A DNA stretch of 51,294 bases from Bacillota bacterium (GCA_017889585.1 JAGFZX010000043.1:1-51294), one strand, 5' to 3'; shown: positions 1-9,381, counted from the stretch's first letter. A program made the numbers and translations. Notes: generated by a model not told the origin, from the sequence alone.

Positions 1-137
1 AACATCCAAAGTACTAATTCGTCACAATAAACTACTAGCTTAGGATTTACTGCGTGTGCTAGCTCCAACATAGCAGCAAAACGTTTTATAAAGCCCATTT
101 GTTCCCACAAGGCGACCGCTCGTTCAAAATGACTGTC
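1..137 (-). other. Open frame running off the window edge, unidentified
   Basis: A minus-strand frame is open for 45 codons from a TAG at 138-140 to the window start. It contains segments such as HFERAVALWEQMGF and AHAVNPKLVVYCDELVLW. It overlaps the end of the permease remnant at 124-255 in another frame and lacks an obvious start with a ribosome binding site. It could be the edge of a second degraded gene fused to the permease fragment by deletion. No family is recognised. Confidence 0.25.
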
Positions 138-255
138 CTAAAATGATTTCTGCTGAGCTGGTGGTAAATAAATGCATAACCACAAATGTGATGACAAATA
201 CTCCAAATAATACAGGAATCAATAACAGTAGTTTACGAATAATATATTTAATCAA
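124..255 (-). pseudogene. DppB-type ABC permease N-terminal remnant
   Basis: The 43-codon frame starts at TTG with LIKYIIRKLLLLIPVLFG and continues with VITFVVMHLF. This is the typical first transmembrane segment of DppB/OppB-family peptide or nickel permeases, which normally run to about 310-330 residues. Where the family has its conserved GDPA stretch the sequence reads TTSSAEIILG, and a TGA follows at once. The rest of the permease is not seen downstream. I therefore read it as a truncated, non-functional gene left by deletion or recombination. It is alone here: no binding protein or ATPase partner is in the window. Confidence 0.55.
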
Positions 256-438
256 AGGCTATACTTCTCTTATTCAAAAAAAGCCCCCCATATACAATTA
301 TATTGCATTAATCATTGGGCCCCTATGATTTTCCTGATTTATACATTGCACCGACATGTTCAGTTAATAAAACACTTACTATTTACAGTTCTTTACTATA
401 GAATAAAGTTATATACTCCCACAAACAGGAGGTTATTT

Positions 439-1506
439 ATGAATTTTTTCTATAACTTAGCAAACAGCATTACCCTTATTAATACTTTTATTCGGACAAT
501 ATTTCCCCAGATAAACCAAGAGCTTAATTACTGGACTGACTATGCAACAGCTCATGCCTGCCCAGAACTTAAAGAACAAGCTCTCTCCAGTATAAAGCAT
601 AAAAAATTTCACTGTCAGGGTGGCAGTATTTACAGTTTATATAATGGCGTACATACTGCTGACTTTATCACCTTGGTCGTGGCTCTCCAAACTATCAGCG
701 ATTATCTAGATAACTTATGCGATAGGGCCAGTATCGCCGATGAACGAGCCTTCCGACAATTACATGCGGCTATGACTGACGCCCTGGACCCTGAGGCAAT
801 ACCGCAAAATTATTATGCTTTTTATCCCTTTAATGACGATGGCGGCTATCTCACTAAGCTTGTTACCACTTGCCAGCAAAAAGTCAAAAAACTACCATCA
901 TATCAACTCATAAAATCTGACCTACTTAAGTTCGCCTGCCTGTATAGCGATTTGCAAACATACAAACACCTTGATCACAGTATTAGAGAACAGAAAATGA
1001 TCAACTGGATACACCAACATCGCAGTCCCTATCCCCAGATCACAAACTGGGAATTCGGCGCTGCTACAGGTTCAACTCTCGGCATGTTCATGTTATGCGC
1101 TGCCGCCAGCGATAAAAATCTGACCGCCAGCACCGCCGAAAAAATTTCCACCGCCTACTTCCCCTGGATTAATGGCTTGCATATACTATTAGACTACTTC
1201 ATCGACGCTGCGGAAGACCAGGCTAGCGGTGATCTTAATTTTGTTGCCTATTATACCGATCAATCCCAAATGTTATCTCGCCTAACCTTATTCACCAAAC
1301 AAGCTTTCCTAGAGGCTCAAACTCTGCCCGAGGCTCTTTTCCATAAAACCGTAGTTCAAGGCTTACTCGCTATGTATCTTTCAGACCCTAAAACTACCCC
1401 CTCAAAAGAGCAAGCTATAAAGAAATCCCTGCTAAAAACAGCAGGTTGGTATACAACTTTCATGTACATGCTATGCAAACTTCTGAGGTTTAAGAAAAAA
1501 TTATAA
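439..1506 (+). CDS. DUF2600 family protein, YtpB-like terpene synthase
   Basis: This 355-residue protein belongs to the DUF2600 family, whose Bacillus member YtpB makes the C35 terpene tetraprenyl-beta-curcumene from a linear prenyl diphosphate. The Asp-rich motif DYLDNLCDR lies in the first third, after an HTADFITLVVALQTIS helix. A second acidic motif, DAAEDQASGDLNF, lies in the last third; both are family features and likely Mg-diphosphate ligands. The frame is open further upstream, but the ATG at 439 is preceded by AGGAGG at 427-432, which sets the start. No prenyl synthase or squalene-hopene-type cyclase gene is adjacent, so the product is unknown. The family call is firm; the reaction is inferred from YtpB. 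Confidence 0.82.
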   Translation: MNFFYNLANSITLINTFIRTIFPQINQELNYWTDYATAHACPELKEQALSSIKHKKFHCQGGSIYSLYNGVHTADFITLVVALQTISDYLDNLCDRASIADERAFRQLHAAMTDALDPEAIPQNYYAFYPFNDDGGYLTKLVTTCQQKVKKLPSYQLIKSDLLKFACLYSDLQTYKHLDHSIREQKMINWIHQHRSPYPQITNWEFGAATGSTLGMFMLCAAASDKNLTASTAEKISTAYFPWINGLHILLDYFIDAAEDQASGDLNFVAYYTDQSQMLSRLTLFTKQAFLEAQTLPEALFHKTVVQGLLAMYLSDPKTTPSKEQAIKKSLLKTAGWYTTFMYMLCKLLRFKKKL

Positions 1507-1558
1507 GGCATAAGGATATTAAAGGTTAATATAAGAAAAACGCTTCGCGTCCTTTTTT

Positions 1559-1633
1559 GTCATTGCGACGAGGTACGAGGAAGCAATCTCTGGACGAGTA
1601 GGGGATTGCTTCTTCGTACCTCGTCGCAATGAC
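1559..1633. repeat. Long REP-like inverted repeat
   Basis: Two 30-base arms, 1559-1588 and 1604-1633, are complementary at 29 of 30 positions around a 15-base loop. The arms begin GTCATTGCGACGAGG. Such TCATTGCGA palindromes occur as dispersed intergenic repeats in many bacteria. No T-run follows, so it is not a standard terminator. It lies 52 bases beyond the DUF2600 stop. Confidence 0.75.
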
Positions 1634-1664
1634 AGCCAAAAACTTATACTTTCTGATTCCGGAA

Positions 1665-1707
1665 CATAAAAAACCTGAGCACATGAACTGCACTCAGGTT
1701 TTTTATG
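1665..1707. terminator. Bidirectional Rho-independent terminator
   Basis: The arms CATAAAAAACCTGAG (1665-1679) and CTCAGGTTTTTTATG (1693-1707) are perfectly complementary, with A and T runs on opposite sides. It lies between the convergent DUF2600 and chemotaxis receptor genes and can serve both. Confidence 0.85.
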
Positions 1708-1777
1708 CTATATTAAAAGATTTATATTTCAATTTCACCTACTGCCTTAACAAGAGCAATTATCTATGTAAGTACTG

Positions 1778-3502
1778 TTATATCCTAAACTTAGATACTG
1801 TCTCCTGCAGATCTTCAGCTAGTTTTGCTAACGCTTGACTTGAGGATGCAATCTCCTCCATCGATGCTGATTGTTCTTCAGTAGCGGCAGAGACGGTCTC
1901 GGTTTCCTCGGCAGTATTTTTACTTATTTTATCAATATCCCTAACGGAAATTACGATTTGTTGACTACTACTAGCCATCTGTTGAGTGGCAGCGGAAATT
2001 CCCTGTACTTGATCAGATACTTGCCCAATTAAATCAGCAATTTTCCCAAAAGTTTGTCCGGCACTATTAACAACTTCAGTACCCAATTGTACTTCTTTAG
2101 TACCTTCAGCCATGGCAACAACCGCTTCATCCGTATCATTCTGAATCTCAGTGATAAGTGCAGCAATCTGTTTCGCTGCATGCTGGGATTGTTCAGCCAA
2201 TTTTCGAACTTCTTCAGCTACAACGGCGAACCCACGTCCCTGTTCCCCCGCCCTTGCAGCTTCAATGGCAGCATTCAAAGCAAGCAAATTTGTCTGCCCT
2301 GCGATACCAGAAATGGTATCCACAATTTGGCCAATTTCTTTAGAACGTTCACCTAGTTTAGCCACTACCTGAGCTGAACTACCAACCGAACTTTCGATAT
2401 TGACCATTTGACCTGCAGCCTTCTCAATGGCTCTTCCGCCTTCCATGGCAGCACTAGATGTTTCATCAGCAGTAGTTGCTACACCACTGGCATTGGAGGC
2501 AATTTCCTGAATGCCAGCTGACATCTGTTCCACGATATTGGTTGCCTGATCTACCATCGACAATTGGGTTGTAGTTCCTGTAGCCACTTGGGCAATAGAT
2601 CCAGCCACCTGGTTTGATGCCTGAGCCGATTGCTGAGCGCTAGCAGTTAACTCCTCTGAAGACGCAGCTATATGATTAACAGAATTGTTGATTTCTCCTA
2701 CTAACTTCCTAGTATTATTACGCATAATATTGAGGGCATCAGCTAATACACCGATCTCGTCTTGAGAATTAACGTGAATAGATTCCTGCCAGTCACCATT
2801 AGCAAATTTTTGACTTTGAGCAACCATCACTGTAAGTGGATCACGTATCTTCCTGGTAATGATGAAACCGAGGATAATTCCTAATATGACTGCTACAAGA
2901 CTAAGACCTAAAGCAGTCATAATCACCCTGTTAGCCCTCTCAATAGCCGTTTCTGTATTTTTTTGAACCTGACTGTCGTTATATGCCTTGATTTCATCCG
3001 TTCTTTTAGTGATTTCAGCGGTAACTGAAATTGCTCCAGCATTGTGTGCAGCTAATTGCGCCCGCAAATTTTGCGCGTTTTGAGTATTGCCTGCCGCCGT
3101 CTCTTTGACTATGGCACGAGTTAAGGGCAGAGCTTTATTTATTATGCCTTCTTTCCAGGTTATTGTATCATCATAAAGCTTTTGAGCATCTTTTCTTTTA
3201 TCAATAGGAGTTAGTTCTAACAACTTTTTTTGAGAGTCCAACATGTTATTCAGTTCTTGCTCCACCTGCTGGTAATACTTTTCGTCACCGTAAGCGAAAA
3301 TTCCACGCATATTAGAAACTACATTCCGATTGGCCAACGCAGAGGTTGTAGCCAAGTCGCTACGCTGACTGGACTCCTTGATTTCCATAATCTTCGTCTT
3401 GGCATCTTGCAATGAAAAGAAACAAGTTACGCCCAAAACTACAACTAGAAACACCATGATACCAAAGCCTGCACCGATTCTCTTTCCTACAGATAATTTC
3501 AT
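1778..3502 (-). CDS. Methyl-accepting chemotaxis protein (4HB sensor)
   Basis: This is a 574-residue membrane chemoreceptor. An N-terminal transmembrane helix (about 12-31) is followed by a helical extracytoplasmic domain of four-helix-bundle type, a second membrane helix (about 193-216), HAMP (about 217-270) and the cytoplasmic signalling coiled coil. The highly conserved hairpin tip is present ([20 protein letters not shown], continuing [18 protein letters not shown]). It should signal through CheW/CheA and carries Glu/Gln-rich adaptation helices. The ligand cannot be predicted. The start [10 protein letters not shown] is chosen because GGAGG lies 7 bases upstream; an upstream in-frame ATG has no such site. 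The gene stands alone, with terminators on both sides. Confidence 0.93.
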   Translation of the reverse strand: MKLSVGKRIGAGFGIMVFLVVVLGVTCFFSLQDAKTKIMEIKESSQRSDLATTSALANRNVVSNMRGIFAYGDEKYYQQVEQELNNMLDSQKKLLELTPIDKRKDAQKLYDDTITWKEGIINKALPLTRAIVKETAAGNTQNAQNLRAQLAAHNAGAISVTAEITKRTDEIKAYNDSQVQKNTETAIERANRVIMTALGLSLVAVILGIILGFIITRKIRDPLTVMVAQSQKFANGDWQESIHVNSQDEIGVLADALNIMRNNTRKLVGEINNSVNHIAASSEELTASAQQSAQASNQVAGSIAQVATGTTTQLSMVDQATNIVEQMSAGIQEIASNASGVATTADETSSAAMEGGRAIEKAAGQMVNIESSVGSSAQVVAKLGERSKEIGQIVDTISGIAGQTNLLALNAAIEAARAGEQGRGFAVVAEEVRKLAEQSQHAAKQIAALITEIQNDTDEAVVAMAEGTKEVQLGTEVVNSAGQTFGKIADLIGQVSDQVQGISAATQQMASSSQQIVISVRDIDKISKNTAEETETVSAATEEQSASMEEIASSSQALAKLAEDLQETVSKFRI

Positions 3503-3620
3503 CAGTATTCCTCCGTTTATGTACAAAATAGCAATACAGCTATCTTCTATAAACTACTACAAAAACCTCTTTTTTTTGATAATATTCGTCATAGCATTCT
3601 ATACTTTGAAAGTAATAAAA

Positions 3621-3680
3621 ATCTCCTTATTTTAGAGATATCGCAGGTAATCCTGTATATAATCTCTAAAATAAGGAGAT
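3621..3680 (-). terminator. Terminator hairpin of the M20 peptidase gene
   Basis: A perfect 19-base inverted repeat, ATCTCCTTATTTTAGAGAT at 3621-3639 and its complement at 3662-3680, encloses 22 bases that hold a smaller CAGG/CCTG hairpin. On the minus strand it is followed by TTTTTATTA. It lies 109 bases past the peptidase stop and upstream of the chemoreceptor gene. Confidence 0.7.
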
Positions 3681-3788
3681 CCATGCATTGATAATGATAC
3701 TACAAATCCACATTTGATAAAGTATTTGCATCATTTCCTATGTCTAAATAAATATCTGTGCGGAAGAAGAGAAAAGCAGGGGTCTCAT

Positions 3789-4916
3789 TTATTTTTTCAT
3801 TGTTCCTGCTGTTTTAATAAGCGCGATAACCAATTCAGCACTGTTATACAGATCTACTTCCTTAATATATTCATCAGCAGTATGTACTTTATTCATACCA
3901 ATACCTAGTACTGCTGTAGGCACACCATAGTTGTTAAAGTAGTTAGCATCACTGCCACCACCTGTAGCCGTTATTTCTGGGATGAGATCAATACTTTGGG
4001 CTGCTTTAACTGCCAAAGTCACAACAGGAGCATCTTCAGGCAATACATAAGGGCTATAAGACTTTTTCACAATTACTTCAGCTCGCGCGCCATTTTTTTT
4101 TGCTACTCCCTCAAAAGTTTCTTTCATATGATTGGTTTGTGATTCCAATTTTTCCATATTGCGACTACGAGCTTCACATCGCACTTCTACCCTATCTGGT
4201 ACGATATTAGTGGCGTTGCCACCACTAATAATCCCAATATTAGCTGTTGTTTCAAAATCAATCCGTCCGTAGTTCATCTCAGCCAGGCATTTACCCGCCA
4301 CTACAATAGAATTAATTCCGTCTTCCGGAGCAATACCAGCATGAGCCTTCTTACCATGTACTACTGCAGTAATGCTGTTTTGACCAGGCGCCATTATAAT
4401 AATCTCACCAGGTTCACCGCTAGAATCAAGAGCATAACCAAAATCAGCCTTTAATAATGATGGATCCATATTTTTAGCACCATTGAGGCCTCCCTCTTCT
4501 GATACAGTAAATAACACCTGAATAGGCCCATGTACAATATCGTTCTCGTTAATAATGCGCAGTGCTTCGAGAATAGCTGCAATTCCAGCCTTGTCATCTG
4601 CACCAAGAATAGTATCGCCAACTGAGGTAATAATACCATCTTTAAGCTGGGGCTCTATACCGCCACAAGGCTCAACACAATCCATATGGGCACTCAGCAT
4701 AATTGTAGGCGCCCCCTGTACTGTACCCTCTGTATAAGCAATCACATTACCGCAATTGCCACCAATTTTCTCACCGGTATTATCCTCAGTAACCTCCATC
4801 CCAAGGACTGCCAACCGATCCTTTAGGACATCTGCCACCTGACGTTCATCTCGAGTGGAACATTTAATTTTCACTAATTCAAAAAATTCTGCCAGCATGC
4901 GTTCTTTATTAATCAT
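3789..4916 (-). CDS. M20-family metallopeptidase, peptidase T-like
   Basis: A 375-residue cytoplasmic di-zinc peptidase of the M20 family, closest to the PepT-like proteins of Firmicutes (YqjE type), which remove N-terminal residues from small peptides. The metal-site motifs are visible: SAHMDCV (His and catalytic Asp), GADDKAGIAA (bridging Asp), TVSEEGGLNGA (catalytic Glu pair) and a C-terminal region with ATGGGSDANYFNNYG. A dimerisation/lid insertion lies between about 180 and 290. The ATG follows AGGGGG at 8 bases. An overlapping ATG just upstream is out of frame and runs into a stop. Substrate range is not deducible. It is monocistronic, with its own terminator. Confidence 0.87.
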   Translation of the reverse strand: MINKERMLAEFFELVKIKCSTRDERQVADVLKDRLAVLGMEVTEDNTGEKIGGNCGNVIAYTEGTVQGAPTIMLSAHMDCVEPCGGIEPQLKDGIITSVGDTILGADDKAGIAAILEALRIINENDIVHGPIQVLFTVSEEGGLNGAKNMDPSLLKADFGYALDSSGEPGEIIIMAPGQNSITAVVHGKKAHAGIAPEDGINSIVVAGKCLAEMNYGRIDFETTANIGIISGGNATNIVPDRVEVRCEARSRNMEKLESQTNHMKETFEGVAKKNGARAEVIVKKSYSPYVLPEDAPVVTLAVKAAQSIDLIPEITATGGGSDANYFNNYGVPTAVLGIGMNKVHTADEYIKEVDLYNSAELVIALIKTAGTMKK

Positions 4917-5093
4917 TATTCATACCCCCTAGTTTTTTTGCGTTAAACGTTTCCTTATAAGGAGTTTCTCATAATACATAGTATTCCTGCTATAACTATT
5001 ATAAGAAAAAAATAAATTCCTTTCCCATATTCTTTAACACCATCACACATACTATGATAAATCACCATTAACCAACAAAGGAAGTTAAATACT

Positions 5094-5402
5094 ATGCCTA
5101 AAACCATCGCCCTACAATCTACCAACCAAACACTAATAAATAGACTCCATGAACATGGTTATAAGGTCATTGATATGTATGAAGCTCACCGCCAAAGGGC
5201 AATCGTCGATGCCTATTTGTATACTACCTATCATCCTGATGCTTTTACCACTTACAATAGTTTAGCCGAGACATCTGATATTATCCTAGGCGATACGGCC
5301 CCAATCAATCAGCCATCCACAACTATAATGCTAAACATTACCCACCTGCAGCCTGAGGAAGTGCTCCTAAAGCTTGAACGACGTCTACAAGAAAAGCTCT
5401 GA
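5094..5402 (+). CDS. YkuS/UPF0180 family protein
   Basis: A 102-residue soluble protein resembling the YkuS (UPF0180) family: KTIALQSTNQTLINRLHEHGYKVIDM opens in the manner of YkuS, a single alpha/beta domain with a Rossmann-like start, and a middle part resembles the family segment that follows. Function in Bacillus is unknown. It lacks the Cys-rich centre that many YkuS proteins have. The ATG is preceded by AAGGAAG at about 9 bases. It lies 57 bases upstream of dinB in the same direction, with promoter-like sequence between them, so co-transcription is uncertain. Confidence 0.6.
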   Translation: MPKTIALQSTNQTLINRLHEHGYKVIDMYEAHRQRAIVDAYLYTTYHPDAFTTYNSLAETSDIILGDTAPINQPSTTIMLNITHLQPEEVLLKLERRLQEKL

Positions 5403-5459
5403 CAAACTTAATCTTATTTAGAAAAAAGTGTGCTACACTAATACTATGGAGGTGAGCAC

Positions 5460-6617
5460 ATGGCGATTACCCATAATCGATGGATCATTCACGTTGACAT
5501 GGATGCCTATTTCTCCGCCGTGGAACAGCGGGATAACCCAGCCTACCTTGGAAAACCAGTCATTATCGGCGGCCAAGGCGGTAGAGGCGTCGTATCTACA
5601 GCTTCTTATGAAGCAAGAAAATATGGTGTCACATCAGCCATGCCAATGGTTGAAGCTCGTCGGCGTTGCCCAGTCGGAATCTTTCTTCCGCCTAATATGG
5701 ACAAATACGCTCAAACATCTGACCAAATCCGCCATATTTTTGAAGCTTTTTCGCCCATAATAGAGCCTTTATCAATGGATGAAGCCTTTCTTGACGTCAC
5801 AGGAATGAAATATCTGTATCCAGACATCACTGATATTCCACGCCAAATCAAAGAAAGAATTAAACGTGAATTAGACCTTACGGCTTCCGCTGGATTGGCG
5901 GCTAATAAATTTCTAGCAAAACTCGCTTCCGACCTGCAAAAACCCGATGGATTGGTCGTGATCCACCCAGGTGAGGAAATCGGCTTACTGGCCCCCATGC
6001 CAGTTACAAAGTTATGGGGAGTAGGTGATGCAACAGCCCGTATACTTAAGAAACTTCATATTGAAACAATAGAGGATTTTCGTTGCTGTGATCTTAAAAC
6101 ATTAGAGCATCACCTCGGTACATGCCCTATAGAATTATATAACTTAGCATGGGGACGGGATGACAGGCCCGTCATTCCTGACCGAGAAGCTAAATCAATT
6201 GGTAGTGAAACTACCTTTACCATGGATATATGGTCAAAAGACGAGATGAGAGGGGTACTGCTAGCTCTTGCCGGAAAGGTAGGCTGGCGACTCCGAAAAG
6301 CCGGACTTTACGCTAGAACCGTTACCGTCAAGATACGTTTTTCATCCTTCCGCACAATTACTCGTAGTGTTACTCTCCCGTCATCCCTATCCCTTGACGA
6401 AGATATTTACCAAACAGCCTGTGAAATGATTAATAAAATCCCCATTTATGAAAGTGTCCGTTTACTTGGCGTTACAGTATCTAAACTAGGGCAAGGAGGG
6501 CGACAAATCTCCCTATTTGAGGTTACTAATGAACGACAAGAAAAAATAACTGCCGTTATGGATCAACTCAAAGATAAATTTGGGGAAGCAATTATTACCC
6601 GAGGACGAATATTATAA
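5460..6617 (+). CDS. dinB: DNA polymerase IV
   Basis: A 385-residue Y-family translesion polymerase. The catalytic carboxylates are visible: D13 in HVDMDAYFSAVEQ, and D107 and E108 in SMDEAFLDVTG. The palm, fingers and thumb are followed by a little-finger domain (about 240-350). The C-terminal QISLFE is a beta-clamp binding motif. GGAGG lies 7 bases before the ATG. A TGnTACACT sequence about 25 bases upstream may be an extended -10. No LexA box was recognised. Its stop codon overlaps that of the convergent NRAMP gene by six bases, so neither gene has an independent terminator there. Confidence 0.95.
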   Translation: MAITHNRWIIHVDMDAYFSAVEQRDNPAYLGKPVIIGGQGGRGVVSTASYEARKYGVTSAMPMVEARRRCPVGIFLPPNMDKYAQTSDQIRHIFEAFSPIIEPLSMDEAFLDVTGMKYLYPDITDIPRQIKERIKRELDLTASAGLAANKFLAKLASDLQKPDGLVVIHPGEEIGLLAPMPVTKLWGVGDATARILKKLHIETIEDFRCCDLKTLEHHLGTCPIELYNLAWGRDDRPVIPDREAKSIGSETTFTMDIWSKDEMRGVLLALAGKVGWRLRKAGLYARTVTVKIRFSSFRTITRSVTLPSSLSLDEDIYQTACEMINKIPIYESVRLLGVTVSKLGQGGRQISLFEVTNERQEKITAVMDQLKDKFGEAIITRGRIL

Positions 6618-7889
6618 GCCTACCAATCCCATAATGCTTTCCAGCAAAGCGGGCGCTACTGCGGAAAGCAACAGCAGCAATGTTAATATAATTAAGACAA
6701 TCGTGAACGTCCATGAGATAATATTATACAATTTGGAATTTTTATACTGACCCATAATAGATACATTGCTGGCAATGAGAACCATAAAAATGAGAATAGG
6801 TGGTAGCAGTACTCCATTAATGACTTGTGATGCCAGCATAACCTTGTATAGGGATAAACCAGGCCATAGGGCTATACCCGCACCAAGAACGATAAGCACA
6901 GTATATATTACAAAAAATACAGGGGCTTCCTTTGACGTTTTGCTAACACCACTTTCAAAACCGAAAGCCTCACAAACTGCATAAGCTGTACTTAGCGGCA
7001 GAATAAAGGCTGCTAGCATTGAGGCTCCAAGCAGTCCAAATGAAAAAAGCATACTGGCATATTTTCCTGCTAGCGGTTCAAGAGCCATTGCGGCATCTTT
7101 AGCTGTTTCGATGGAAATATTATTGGCATATAAGGTGGCTGCCGTCGCCACAATGATAAAGAAGGCAATTAACCAGGTAAAAAAAGCACCCAGCATAACA
7201 TCCCAAAAGACATAGCGATAATCTTTAGCAGTGATACCCTTATCAACAACGGCTGCCTGAATGTAAAACTGACCCCAGGGCGTAATCGTTGTACCAATAA
7301 CACCAATAGCCATCATGAGAAACGCTCCATCACTAGCAAAGGTAGGCGTAACTGAGGCCATGAGCACTTCCTCCCAGGGAGGATTTATAATAATTCCCGA
7401 TACAATATAACTTAAAAATGTCGCACATAACATAAAAAATATTTTCTCAATCCTCGAATAATTGCCTTTAAGAACTAACCACCACACTAATAGTGCCATG
7501 ATTGGTACTGAGATGAACTTACTGACACCAAAAATCTCAAAACTAGTCGCAATTCCGGAAAACTCTGATGCCGTAGTACCAATATTGGCGATTAACAATA
7601 CGATCATGGCAAAAAATGTCCATTTAACACCAAATAATTCACGAATTAAATCCGATAAGCCCCGGCCAGTAACCGCACCTGTCCGTGCTGAAATTTCTTG
7701 GGCAATCGCAAGACAAACACTACTAATTAGCACTGTAAATAATAGTCCATACCCATATTTTGCACCAGCCGCAGCATAAGTAGCAATACCACCAGCATCA
7801 TTGTCCGCAAAGGCGGTAACAACACCTGGGCCCATAACCGACAAGAATAATCCTAAACGTATACGCAGATTTTTCACCATATTCTTCAT
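6612..7889 (-). CDS. NRAMP-family transporter, probable Mg2+ type (NRMT)
   Basis: A 425-residue protein with about eleven membrane helices of the NRAMP/SLC11 fold. The helix-1 motif is DNDAGG (D29-G34) instead of the canonical DPGN. The helix-6 region reads TTITPWGQF (about 200-208) instead of MPH, so the metal-binding Met is missing. This kind of departure characterises the NRAMP-related magnesium transporters (NRMT) first described in Clostridium; the exact motif match is from memory. The M-box riboswitch of the operon strongly supports Mg2+ rather than Mn2+/Fe2+. The ATG at 7889 overlaps the upstream stop by one base (TAATG), implying translational coupling. A longer start at 7910 lacks support. 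Confidence 0.85.
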   Translation of the reverse strand: MKNMVKNLRIRLGLFLSVMGPGVVTAFADNDAGGIATYAAAGAKYGYGLLFTVLISSVCLAIAQEISARTGAVTGRGLSDLIRELFGVKWTFFAMIVLLIANIGTTASEFSGIATSFEIFGVSKFISVPIMALLVWWLVLKGNYSRIEKIFFMLCATFLSYIVSGIIINPPWEEVLMASVTPTFASDGAFLMMAIGVIGTTITPWGQFYIQAAVVDKGITAKDYRYVFWDVMLGAFFTWLIAFFIIVATAATLYANNISIETAKDAAMALEPLAGKYASMLFSFGLLGASMLAAFILPLSTAYAVCEAFGFESGVSKTSKEAPVFFVIYTVLIVLGAGIALWPGLSLYKVMLASQVINGVLLPPILIFMVLIASNVSIMGQYKNSKLYNIISWTFTIVLIILTLLLLLSAVAPALLESIMGLVGL

Positions 7890-9178
7890 TATCGTCCCCG
7901 ACCTCCCCACTTACTCAACGCAAACCAAGAATATGTATCAAACTTACCACGTTCAGGTATTAATATATCAACAATATCATCCACTGTGACAATGCCTAAA
8001 ATAATACCCAGTTCATTAACAACTGGCACCGCAAGTAATCCATATTTATTAATAACCTCTGCAACACGCTGATGATCATCTTCAGGCTCTACTGTAACAA
8101 GTTTAGTATGCATTAACTCGCGCAGTGTTGCACTTGGGGATGCCACAATGAGTTCTCGTAAGGATAAAACGCCTTGCAGATGTTCTTCTTGATCAATCAC
8201 ATATAGATAATATATTGTTTCGGCTTCTGGCGCCAGCTCTCTAAGTTGATTAATAACCTGCTCAGGAGTAAGATCGGCTACAAATGCAATAAATTCAGTT
8301 GTCATCAATGCACCGGCAGTATCTTCTGCGTATTGCATAAGTTCCCGAACATCCTCAGCATCATCCACTTCCATCAATTTCAGCAATCCCTCTGACTTTT
8401 CCGCAGTCAGTTCAACTAAAATATCCGCCGCCTCATCTGGTGCCATTTCCTCTAAAATGTCAGATGCCCGTTGCTCATCCATTTGTTCAATAATTTCTAC
8501 CTGTGAATCTAAATCCATTTCCGCTAAAGCATCAACAGCTTGTTGATCATCTAAATTATCAATGAAACTCGCCCGCCGCTTATAATCCATCTCCTCAAGC
8601 AGATCAGCAATATCCGCAGGATGCAGTTCACTAACTTGTTGTTTTTCATGGTTAAGCTGCAGATTAGAATTCCAACTTTCAAGGGGTTTGATATATTGCC
8701 AACCTAGCAGGTTATTATTATATCTCTTAAATAAAAACTCTAACCCAAGTCTTCGAAAAAGGCCCCTGACACCAATATCGACGGCAACTAAAATCATCCG
8801 TTGAATTTTCTCCTGTATTACCCAAGACAAAGTAATATCATTTACCCGCACAATTTTAGAACCTTTCAAATCGATAATCTGCTTGTCCAGCAGCCACTTA
8901 CTAATATAAATATCGGTTTCATGTAATGACACAGTGTTCTCTATTTCAAAGTTTTGTTTTAGCCTTACTTCCCTATAGCTACAACTCTCTATCTGTTCAA
9001 TGGGAATAAGTTCTTGTATATTTTTAACATACTTAATACCCACTATTTTGGGATAAGCACCATCCCAGCGTACTGCCATATCTCTTATTTTACCAACTTT
9101 ATGACCACTTTTATCATAGATAGGTTTACCTAATAACTGGCTAAAATAAAACTCGCCTAAAATTTTAAATTCATTCAT
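7889..9178 (-). CDS. MgtE_N/CBS-domain protein without membrane domain
   Basis: A 429-residue soluble protein. Residues 10-170 contain two PRC-barrel-like units (LGKPIYDKSGHKVGKIRD and a second with GSKIVRVNDI). Residues about 185-285 are an MgtE_N superhelix of repeated acidic helices (HPADIADLLEEMD, EEMAPDEAADILVEL). After DTAGALMTTEF come two CBS domains (about 290-408). These are the Mg2+-sensing parts of the MgtE channel, but the five-helix channel domain is missing. The next gene is an NRAMP-type transporter coupled by a one-base overlap, so I infer that this protein gates or regulates that transporter according to cytosolic Mg2+. GGAGG precedes the ATG. Confidence 0.87.
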   Translation of the reverse strand: MNEFKILGEFYFSQLLGKPIYDKSGHKVGKIRDMAVRWDGAYPKIVGIKYVKNIQELIPIEQIESCSYREVRLKQNFEIENTVSLHETDIYISKWLLDKQIIDLKGSKIVRVNDITLSWVIQEKIQRMILVAVDIGVRGLFRRLGLEFLFKRYNNNLLGWQYIKPLESWNSNLQLNHEKQQVSELHPADIADLLEEMDYKRRASFIDNLDDQQAVDALAEMDLDSQVEIIEQMDEQRASDILEEMAPDEAADILVELTAEKSEGLLKLMEVDDAEDVRELMQYAEDTAGALMTTEFIAFVADLTPEQVINQLRELAPEAETIYYLYVIDQEEHLQGVLSLRELIVASPSATLRELMHTKLVTVEPEDDHQRVAEVINKYGLLAVPVVNELGIILGIVTVDDIVDILIPERGKFDTYSWFALSKWGGRGR

Positions 9179-9181
9179 AGT

Positions 9182-9286
9182 CTACTCCTCCTTCTTCTGC
9201 CGGATTCCATCCAATGCCCATAAAGTGGCAGAGTCATCCAGAACTGCAACTACTATATAATAACCATCCTCCGGATCGGAATCCAT
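9182..9286 (-). CDS. 34-residue acidic ORF in the M-box leader
   Basis: A 34-codon ORF begins MDSDPEDGYYIVVAVLDD and ends GIRQKKEE. AGGAGG lies six bases before its ATG, one of the best sites in the window. Its last codons contain the GGAGG of the MgtE_N/CBS gene, whose ATG begins four bases after this stop. It lies after the riboswitch terminator. Candidate roles are a small regulatory protein of the transporter or a leader peptide. Acidic, proline-containing N-termini are known to destabilise ribosomes at low Mg2+ (MgtL-type control); that link is inference. Confidence 0.6.
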   Translation of the reverse strand: MDSDPEDGYYIVVAVLDDSATLWALDGIRQKKEE

Positions 9287-9355
9287 AAAACACCTCCTAT
9301 TTCAATATTTATATCTTGCCCCATATTCCAGAATGAAATAAATGGACAAAATTAA

Positions 9356-9381
9356 AAGACCTCCTAAAAACAGAAGGTCTT
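9356..9381 (-). terminator. M-box expression-platform terminator
   Basis: On the minus strand AAGACCT and AGGTCTT pair around a 12-base loop and are followed by TTAATTTT. It lies about 35 bases downstream of the M-box aptamer and upstream of the small ORF, the position expected for Mg2+-dependent transcription termination. Confidence 0.7.

Noticed and set aside
2054..2372. Plus-strand ORFs inside the chemoreceptor gene
   Set aside because: They are antisense shadows of the conserved signalling domain with no ribosome binding sites.
3540..3620. SigD-like promoter upstream of the chemoreceptor (CAAA and GACGAATAT)
   Set aside because: Spacing and the -10 deviate from the TAAA-N15-GCCGATAT consensus; too weak to list.
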